A stretch of 11,963 bases of DNA from Candidatus Cloacimonadota bacterium (GTDB taxonomy: Bacteria; Cloacimonadota; Cloacimonadia; Cloacimonadales; TCS61). Where the stretch lies: contig JAUVKM010000032.1 of the NCBI GenBank assembly GCA_030596265.1, forward strand, positions 1-11,963, read 5' to 3'. Made by a program: the position numbers and the translations under genes. The notes under the pieces are model-generated. The model was not told the DNA's origin and did no database searches. It saw nothing but the letters and a program-made list of their open reading frames with translations. Every line of letters starts with the position of its first letter. Within the stretch, counting starts at the first letter, position 1. Shown piece by piece: positions 6,386 through 11,963 of this stretch.

Positions 6386-7009
6386 CTATAAATTTAATGC
6401 TTTCACAATATTCTCTTGAATAGTATTGATCGGATCATCCGCTTTAACACGAATAAGTTTCCCCTTATCCGAGAAATAGGAGATCACATCAGATGTATCA
6501 TTGTAGAATTTTTCAATTCTTTTAAGTATTGCTGATTCATGGTCATCATCTCTCTGAACTATCTTTCCGCCACAAACATCACAAACCCCATCAACTTTTG
6601 GTTTGCTGTATAGAAGGTTATAATCCTTCTTGCAGTCAACGCAATTCCTTCTGGATGAAACACGTTCTAATGCCTTTTCATCAGATAATTCTAAAAGAAC
6701 AACTTTATCGATAGTGAAATTCTTTTCCAAATATTTTAGTTGCTCCATATTTCGTGGAAAACCATCCAGAATTGTTCCATTCTTTGCATTTGTTAGTGCA
6801 TCTTCAACAATTTGAAAAACATATTTATCCGGAACAAGTTCACCTTCATCCATAAACTTTTTTGCTGCAAGTCCTAATTTTGTTTGATTCTCAATACTTT
6901 CACGTAAAAGATTACCTGTTGTGATGTGTTTCCAACCAAATTTCTCCTCAAGGATCTTCGCTTGTGTCCCCTTTCCACATCCCTGAATACCAATTAATAA
7001 AATATTCAT
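6386..7009 (-). CDS. adk: Adenylate kinase with zinc-binding LID
   Basis: 207 residues. Catalyses ATP + AMP = 2 ADP in the cytoplasm. The P-loop is GIQGCGKGTQ (7-16), slightly unlike the usual GAPGAGKGTQ. TGNLLRES (31-38) stands where most enzymes have TGDMLR. LDGFPRN (81-87) forms the AMP site. SRRNC (119-123) and QRDDD (152-156) with Arg164 supply LID and catalytic arginines/aspartates. The LID carries a Cys4 zinc knuckle, CVDC (123-126) and CDVC (143-146), a form common in Gram-positives and several FCB and deep lineages. The start is well supported by AAGGAG about 7 nt upstream. It is the first gene of the leftward cluster, 23 nt before ktrB, and diverges from the epimerase gene. Confidence 0.96.
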   Translation of the reverse strand: MNILLIGIQGCGKGTQAKILEEKFGWKHITTGNLLRESIENQTKLGLAAKKFMDEGELVPDKYVFQIVEDALTNAKNGTILDGFPRNMEQLKYLEKNFTIDKVVLLELSDEKALERVSSRRNCVDCKKDYNLLYSKPKVDGVCDVCGGKIVQRDDDHESAILKRIEKFYNDTSDVISYFSDKGKLIRVKADDPINTIQENIVKALNL

Positions 7010-7033
7010 TATTACTCCTTATTACCTATTTTA

Positions 7034-7062
7034 TTTATAATTTTAAGAATAATTAATTTAAA
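7034..7062 (-). promoter_or_regulatory. Candidate promoter for the adk-ktr-rluD cluster
   Basis: On the minus strand, TATAAA (7039-7034) follows TTTAAA (7062-7057, four of six to the -35 consensus) with a 17-nt spacer. This would give a leader of only about 20 nt carrying the strong adk ribosome site. The surrounding sequence is very AT-rich, so chance matches are likely and the support is modest. Confidence 0.35.
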
Positions 7063-7069
7063 AAGGAAT

Positions 7070-7098
7070 TTGACGTCAAGTTTTACATTTAATATAAA
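7070..7098 (+). promoter_or_regulatory. Candidate sigma-70-type promoter for the epimerase operon
   Basis: TTGACG (7070-7075, five of six) and TATAAA (7093-7098, five of six) are separated by exactly 17 nt, near-ideal for the housekeeping sigma factor. Transcription would start near 7105, leaving a leader of about 70 nt. The -35 box is part of the 10-bp perfect palindrome TTGACGTCAA (7070-7079), which could also be a regulator site. Confidence 0.6.
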
Positions 7099-7176
7099 TG
7101 GTTTGTGTGGTACCTAATTCTCCGCAATTTACACAAAATAATTGACCGATTCTTTTACATTTCTTGAATAACATCT

Positions 7177-8154
7177 ATGAAGAAAATAGTAATTACAGGT
7201 GCCAATGGATTTGTTGGTAGTGCCTTGGCAAAAAAACTGCTGAATAGTGGTCATGAAGTTACTTGCCTTGTTAGAACAGGTTCGGATATTAATCTTATCG
7301 AAGATAAAAAACATATTTGTCATATTAATTATGATAATTTAGAAGAAATTGAACATGTATTACAAGATAAGGATATTCTAATACATGCTGCTGCTTTAAC
7401 ACGTGCTCGGAAATGGGAATCATTCATAAAAATCAATATTGAGCTAACCGATACTCTTTTAAAGATTTCTAATAACTCCTCCATAAAACAATTTATTTTT
7501 TTAAGTAGTCAGGCAGTTGCCGGACCTGCATTAAATAAAAGTTCAAGAAAGAAGGAAGAAGACTCTCCAAATCCTGTAACAATGTATGGAAAGAGCAAGT
7601 TGATTGCAGAAGAAATCATTCACAAGAATGCTAAAATACCATGGACGATTATCAGACCCGTTTCTGTTTATGGTGCTGGTGATAAAGATTTTCTCGCTCT
7701 TTTTAAAATGGTAAAAAAACATTTTGTGTTTTTGAACAGTTTTAGAACAAAATATTACAATCTCATCTATATCGATAAACTAACTGACATAATTGAGCGG
7801 ACAATAAATAATAAAACAGTCTTTAATGATACACTCTATGCAGCAAATCCGCAAAAAATAACAAATAACGAGTTGCATAAATTAATTGGTGAAGCAATCA
7901 ATTCTAAAACTATTACAATTAGAATTCCAGAATTTCTGCTCTTCCCCATCGCTTCAATTTTGGAATTTTTCAGTTTGGTTTTTAATAGAAAATTTCCTGT
8001 ACTTAATAGAGATAAAGTTAAAGAATTCAAAGAAGATTATTGGATTGTTGACACATCCAAAGCAAAAACTAAATTGAATATTGAATTTAATGATGAATAT
8101 TTAATAAATTTTAAGAAGACTTATCAATGGTATAAAAACAAAGGATGGTTATGA
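7177..8154 (+). CDS. NAD(P)-dependent epimerase/dehydratase family protein (extended SDR)
   Basis: 325 residues, soluble. The N-terminal Rossmann fold shows TGANGFVGSALAKKLL (7-22) with the extended-SDR GxxGxxG pattern. LVRTGSD (31-37) suggests the ribose/phosphate-binding turn. IHAAALT (69-75) is the typical mid-domain strand. FLSSQAVAG (108-116) supplies the catalytic Ser, and MYGKSK (136-141) supplies Tyr137 and Lys141 of the YxxxK pair. IIRPVSVYGAGD (158-169) is the usual substrate-side motif. The catalytic triad is thus intact. Family members act on nucleotide sugars, sterol-like or other carbonyl/hydroxyl substrates; nothing here fixes the substrate. The ATG gives the expected start of the fold, although no ribosome site precedes it. 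Its TGA overlaps the ATG of the barrel-protein gene (ATGA at 8151-8154), so the pair is almost certainly co-translated. Confidence 0.85.
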   Translation: MKKIVITGANGFVGSALAKKLLNSGHEVTCLVRTGSDINLIEDKKHICHINYDNLEEIEHVLQDKDILIHAAALTRARKWESFIKINIELTDTLLKISNNSSIKQFIFLSSQAVAGPALNKSSRKKEEDSPNPVTMYGKSKLIAEEIIHKNAKIPWTIIRPVSVYGAGDKDFLALFKMVKKHFVFLNSFRTKYYNLIYIDKLTDIIERTINNKTVFNDTLYAANPQKITNNELHKLIGEAINSKTITIRIPEFLLFPIASILEFFSLVFNRKFPVLNRDKVKEFKEDYWIVDTSKAKTKLNIEFNDEYLINFKKTYQWYKNKGWL

Positions 8155-9836
8155 AAATATTCTTAATAATTGTGGCTATTGCTGTATTTGCACCTTGTGT
8201 TTGGGCGCAAACAGAAATTGAAGAAAATGCTGCACAGGACACAATAAACATTGAACAAGCAGTTCTTGATACATTAAAAGAAAGAATAGATCCAAAGCTA
8301 CTTTTAATTGAAATGAACAACTTTCTTGACGAGAAAAGAAAAATGGAAAATGAATTTTTCCTGCCGCATCTAATTTACAAAGAAAATTTCCATTTAAGTT
8401 CACCTTTTAATCTGAATATGCGTATTATAAAAAATGGCTTTTCTGAAATTACATTTGCAACCGGTAATTTACAGACAGTTCAAAATAATCGAAGTATTTA
8501 TAATACAACCTATAAAAGAGGAAATATTTTTTACAATTCTTGGGAATATTCTCTTCCTGCAGCATTAACCGAAACATATATGGGACTTGGTGATATCGAT
8601 ATGAACAACATTGCAGTTTCCTTGATGAAAGGCAGTATCTTTGGGATCCCTAACTTTGATCTACAACTTGATTATATTGGTGAAAAGGGTATATGGCAAG
8701 GATATGAGAATGAAGTAATTAAAAACTTTCATCTACATCTGATTTATAATCTGGGTTTTGCTAGAGTTCATTTTGACAATAGCTTAATAGATCAGACACT
8801 TCCAGGAGAAAAAGATCTTTATAATTATTTATATCCATTTGAATCAGCTTCTAATAAAGAAAATGAATATTCAGTTATAATTAAAAATAAAATTATTGAT
8901 ATTGGCTTTAAATATAAAAAAAACGATTACGAAATTGAAAATAAGATTCATAAAAAACGTGATCTTATGCAGGTTCTGGTACAAAAGAAAATTCAAATTC
9001 CCAATCACCAACTTGATCTTTCCTATGAATTTGTATCTGAAGATATCATAATTAATAGTTATCCAAATCCCGATACTACTTTAATTACTAATAGAGATAA
9101 TTCATTTCATATTCTCTCTGGTAATCATGACTCAAATATCTTAGGGTTCAAAATTGGAAATACCGGATATTATCAAGATGAGAATAATTTTCAATTAAAC
9201 TCTGAGTTTAGTAAGGAAATCTTTCATGGATTCAGTCTTTATGGTGAATATGGTACATTATCAACTGAATTCTACCCTGATCACATCTCAACTGATCTAC
9301 AACATCAAACTAGATCAAAAGTTGGAGGAGGAATACTATTTAATCCATCACAAATAGAAATCAAAGTGATAATGGGACAAAATAGTATTGAATATTCTAA
9401 GAATGATTATTTTGAAGTACTGAATACAATAAATATAAGCATCACTAAAAATTTGGGACTTAAAATTAAACATTGGCTAAGAAATGGAAGAGTCGGCAAT
9501 CTCATTGATGAGGATGATCTTTATATAAGGTTATCCCCAAGATGGCAGATGCAAAATCTTTTAGAACTCACCTATTTTTTAAAACACGATAATGCGATAA
9601 AGATCGGGTTAAGGCATATTTATCATTCCAATTATTCATACACTTTAAATGATTTAGAGATGATATTTGAGAATGATACACAAAATCTTGATGCTTATCT
9701 TAAAATACAATTAACAGATCAATTTGAAATGAGTGTTGATGCTGTTAATCTGACCAATAATAAAATAATGTTCACAAATTACGATCATCCGGGAATACAT
9801 TTTAATTTTAATGTACATTGGATCTTTGTAAATTAG
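8151..9836 (+). CDS. Putative outer-membrane beta-barrel protein
   Basis: 561 residues from the ATG at 8151, which overlaps the upstream stop as ATGA and has AAAGGA 5-6 nt before it. An in-frame ATG at 8145 sits too close to that site. A signal peptide (MKIFLIIVAIAVFAPCVWA, cleavage near residue 19) precedes an acidic, helical stretch (about 20-70). From about 80 onward the sequence is rich in alternating polar/aromatic strands separated by N/D/G turns, as in outer-membrane barrels. The end, MSVDAVNLTNNKIMF then GIHFNFNVHWIFVN, resembles the last strands of TonB-dependent receptors, but no plug domain or TonB box is evident and the chain is short for one. A porin-like or secretion barrel of unknown substrate is the best reading. 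Neighbours suggest an envelope function. Confidence 0.7.
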   Translation: MKIFLIIVAIAVFAPCVWAQTEIEENAAQDTINIEQAVLDTLKERIDPKLLLIEMNNFLDEKRKMENEFFLPHLIYKENFHLSSPFNLNMRIIKNGFSEITFATGNLQTVQNNRSIYNTTYKRGNIFYNSWEYSLPAALTETYMGLGDIDMNNIAVSLMKGSIFGIPNFDLQLDYIGEKGIWQGYENEVIKNFHLHLIYNLGFARVHFDNSLIDQTLPGEKDLYNYLYPFESASNKENEYSVIIKNKIIDIGFKYKKNDYEIENKIHKKRDLMQVLVQKKIQIPNHQLDLSYEFVSEDIIINSYPNPDTTLITNRDNSFHILSGNHDSNILGFKIGNTGYYQDENNFQLNSEFSKEIFHGFSLYGEYGTLSTEFYPDHISTDLQHQTRSKVGGGILFNPSQIEIKVIMGQNSIEYSKNDYFEVLNTINISITKNLGLKIKHWLRNGRVGNLIDEDDLYIRLSPRWQMQNLLELTYFLKHDNAIKIGLRHIYHSNYSYTLNDLEMIFENDTQNLDAYLKIQLTDQFEMSVDAVNLTNNKIMFTNYDHPGIHFNFNVHWIFVN

Positions 9837-9846
9837 GAGAATACTC

Positions 9847-10470
9847 ATGAATTTTCAGAAAACTATTTTTCTTGTATTATTGCTGATTGTAACAATCTCA
9901 ATTAGTTTTATAGTAGGAACGATATTCGGTGAAAATATTTTTAATATTAATGAATTCGGATTTCAGTTTTTAATATACGCTATCTTAGGAAGTCTCATAT
10001 TCTTTTGTTCTAAGTATTTAAGAACTTTTGACATGCTTATTATAGTTCTTTTCATCTCAAGTTTATTTGCTTTTCTAATGAGAAGAACTTCATTGAATGC
10101 TCAAGTTGGAGGATTATTTCAACTTCTCATCTACGCATTTATGTTGTTCACAGTTTATACATTGATCTTTAGGTTTACCTGGTTTAGATTTAAATATATA
10201 AGGAATATAACTTTTAGTATATTAGAAGCCATTGGTTATGTATTTGTTCACTTTAGTTTGCATATTCTTATCAAAAAGCCTTTCCATGGTCAATTCATTT
10301 TACTCTATTTTTTAAATGGATTGAAAATTATGATAACTCTTGGAGTAAGTTTTGGTATTGTGGAATTTATTAATTCCAAATTGGAAACAATGTTTTTCAG
10401 CACTCCGGAAAGGATCATTCCTAAAGATAGATTAGATGAAAATAATGATTTTGACAAACTTGATCAATAA
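9847..10470 (+). CDS. Six-helix inner-membrane protein of unknown function
   Basis: 207 residues. Six hydrophobic segments can be placed at about 6-27, 38-55, 61-78, 87-108, 120-142 and 149-175, followed by an acidic soluble tail (about 180-207, ending DENNDFDKLDQ). Basic residues cluster in the loops after helices 3 and 4 (MRRTS and RFTWFRFKYIR). No catalytic or transport signature is recognisable, and I cannot assign a family. The start is supported by TAGGAGAA about 8 nt upstream, and the gene lies 10 nt after the barrel-protein gene, so it belongs to the same operon. The 3' end overlaps the convergent kinase gene by 7 bp. It could be a membrane partner for the envelope proteins encoded upstream. 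Confidence 0.75.
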   Translation: MNFQKTIFLVLLLIVTISISFIVGTIFGENIFNINEFGFQFLIYAILGSLIFFCSKYLRTFDMLIIVLFISSLFAFLMRRTSLNAQVGGLFQLLIYAFMLFTVYTLIFRFTWFRFKYIRNITFSILEAIGYVFVHFSLHILIKKPFHGQFILLYFLNGLKIMITLGVSFGIVEFINSKLETMFFSTPERIIPKDRLDENNDFDKLDQ

Positions 10471-11963
10471 TTGAAGACACTACCGCCAATAAATTCTCTT
10501 AAGATTGAGTTAGTTGGAACAATATCATCTGGTATATTATAAATATGCTCTACTATTTTCCATAACCTTAGTGCTTCTGAATAATGAGGGGAATATTCTG
10601 TTATCGAGTGCAGAATAGGTAAAATATATTTTTTTAGAACTCCAAGTTCATAGGTTAATATACTGTTAAACATGAAATCGGCATTTTCTTGAAATGGAAA
10701 AATATTATGATCCTCTCCTTCTCTCACAGAATCCCACATTTCCAATGTTTGTTCTCCCGAATGCCCTCTATAATTGTAATCACGAACTAACCTTCTTATT
10801 TTTCTTGAGTCAGTTGTCGGTATTCGGTTGTGAGCATCAATATTAAGATTGTTCAAAGCACTCACATAGATTCTTAGTTTTTGATTAAAAGGAACTGACA
10901 ATGATAATACGTCATTAAGCCCGTGAATTCCTTCCATTATAAGTATCTCATTTTCTTTTAACTGTAGCTTGTTATAACTCAGCTCTCGGATTCCACGCCT
11001 AAAATTATATTTTGGTAATTCAATTTCATCACCTTTAAGCAATTTCTGAAGATCACTATTTAGAAGTTCAAGATCCAATGAATTTATATTTTCAAAATCA
11101 TAATCTCCATTCTCCTTTCTGGAAGTTTGGCTTCTCGGTAGGAAATAGTCGTCCATTCCAAGAATATGCGGTTTTATTCCATTTACCCTTAAATGTATGG
11201 AAAGTCGTTTTGCAAAAGATGTTTTCCCTGAAGAAGAAGGTCCGGCAATTAGTATAAGTTTAGTATCATCTTTACGTGTAATATGTTTTGCAATATCAAC
11301 TATTTTCTTCTCGTGAAGTGCTTCTTCAACCTGAATTAGATCGGTGATCTTATAATCCTTCACAGCTATGTTAATCGCATTTACAAAATGAACCCCCAAA
11401 ATATTCAACCATTTATCATGTTCCTGATGAGCAGCAAAAAGTTTTCTGGAAAGTTGGAATTTTCCATTTATCTTATTTGAGAACCTATTCGGGAATCTAA
11501 GTATTAAGCCGGGAGCATGATAGATAATCTCAAAATTCTGGATTAAACTTGTATTATCCGCAGTATGACCGATAAGATAATCATAGAAATTTCCACACTT
11601 ATAAAGCTTTATAGTATTATGAGTTAGATGTTTAAGAATATCTTCACGATTTTGTTTAGTAAGTATATCTTCAGCTTCAGAAGATGTTATTTCTATTTCA
11701 TCTATTGGCATTTCACTATCTATAATATTCTGCATTTCCTGCGAAAGTTGCTTTATCTCCTTTTCTGAAAATGTATAGTCGATTACTTCCGCATAAATTC
11801 CATCACCGATTGAATGTTCTATAACTAATTTTTTATCTGTTTCAAACGTTGAATTGAAAGCTTTGCATAAAATAAATATCGATGTATTTTTATAAATAGC
11901 ATCACCTATTATACTTGATCTGGAAATACTTTCCAATATTGTATCAGAACTTATTATAGTTTT
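10464..11963 (-). CDS. Uridine kinase-like nucleoside kinase, N-terminus cut by window edge
   Basis: The frame is open to the right edge: 499 codons are visible and no stop or good start precedes the edge. A TTG at 11934-11936 is in frame but is not a convincing start. The visible part begins with a segment resembling the ThrRS/SAD-like region of TGS-containing nucleoside kinases (GDAIYKNTSIFIL, then IEHSIGDGIYAEV at about 48-60). The C-terminal phosphoribulokinase/uridine kinase domain follows: Walker A AGPSSSGKTSFAKRL (about 240-254), GMDDYFLPR (269-277), IMEGIHGLND (342-351), and RRLVRDYNYRGHSGEQTLEMW (key R-R-x-V-R-D-Y and E-Q-T-L-x-M-W, about 390-410) with EGEDHNIFPFQENADFMFNS. Relatives also carry an N-terminal TGS domain, expected just outside the window. 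It probably phosphorylates a nucleoside such as uridine with a nucleoside triphosphate; the true substrate is untested. Confidence 0.88.
   Translation of the reverse strand, partial: KTIISSDTILESISRSSIIGDAIYKNTSIFILCKAFNSTFETDKKLVIEHSIGDGIYAEVIDYTFSEKEIKQLSQEMQNIIDSEMPIDEIEITSSEAEDILTKQNREDILKHLTHNTIKLYKCGNFYDYLIGHTADNTSLIQNFEIIYHAPGLILRFPNRFSNKINGKFQLSRKLFAAHQEHDKWLNILGVHFVNAINIAVKDYKITDLIQVEEALHEKKIVDIAKHITRKDDTKLILIAGPSSSGKTSFAKRLSIHLRVNGIKPHILGMDDYFLPRSQTSRKENGDYDFENINSLDLELLNSDLQKLLKGDEIELPKYNFRRGIRELSYNKLQLKENEILIMEGIHGLNDVLSLSVPFNQKLRIYVSALNNLNIDAHNRIPTTDSRKIRRLVRDYNYRGHSGEQTLEMWDSVREGEDHNIFPFQENADFMFNSILTYELGVLKKYILPILHSITEYSPHYSEALRLWKIVEHIYNIPDDIVPTNSILREFIGGSVFNY

Noticed and set aside
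8145..8150. ATG at 8145 as start of the barrel-protein gene
   Set aside because: The AAAGGA site is directly adjacent to it, too close for initiation, whereas the ATG at 8151 has proper spacing and forms the classic ATGA overlap.
11934..11936. TTG as the start codon of the nucleoside kinase
   Set aside because: The frame stays open to the window edge and the family has a further N-terminal TGS domain, so the real start is almost certainly outside the window.

Overview
The window looks like a chromosomal piece of an AT-rich, didermic bacterium of the FCB group. The main clue is a secreted protein ending in a type IX secretion (Por) tail with the motif NYPNPFNPTTTIKFELP, a wording common in Candidatus Cloacimonadota and neighbouring FCB phyla. 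A signal-peptide-bearing putative outer-membrane barrel also implies an outer membrane. Cloacimonadota is my best guess; the phylum is an inference, not a demonstrated assignment.

Left end (1-642). A REP-associated (Y1/HUH) tyrosine transposase gene runs off the left edge on the minus strand. Two copies of a near-perfect palindrome with a shared 28-bp core sit here. One lies in frame inside the transposase gene (131-168) and one in the spacer upstream of it (543-584), next to short tandem duplications. This is the most unusual structure in the window.

Minus-strand block (643-7009). Reading leftward, the order is adk (adenylate kinase), a KtrB/TrkH-type potassium channel subunit, a KtrA/TrkA-type RCK subunit, a two-helix membrane PAS protein with no output domain, and an RluD-type pseudouridine synthase. 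Spacings of 23, 99, 4 and 9 nt suggest one operon for nucleotide homeostasis and potassium uptake, with a small sensor and a ribosome-modification enzyme downstream. The 99-nt ktrB-ktrA spacer can form two stem-loops. Beyond rluD, a separate promoter with an overlapping palindrome appears to drive a secreted beta-propeller protein carrying the type IX tail.

Divergent region (7010-7176). It holds a good sigma-70-like promoter for the rightward genes and a weaker candidate for the leftward operon. The rightward -35 box lies inside a 10-bp palindrome.

Plus-strand block (7177-10470). An extended-SDR NAD(P)-dependent epimerase/dehydratase, a putative outer-membrane beta-barrel protein and a six-helix inner-membrane protein are tightly packed (4-nt ATGA overlap, then a 10-nt gap). 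They look like a cell-envelope operon of unknown function.

Right end (10464-11963). A uridine kinase-like nucleoside kinase on the minus strand overlaps the end of the membrane-protein gene by 7 bp. It is cut by the right edge, so its N-terminus (where relatives carry a TGS domain) lies outside the window.

I saw no tRNA, rRNA, CRISPR array or replication origin. No gene-free stretch exceeds 300 bp; the longest is 416-642, described under its repeats.
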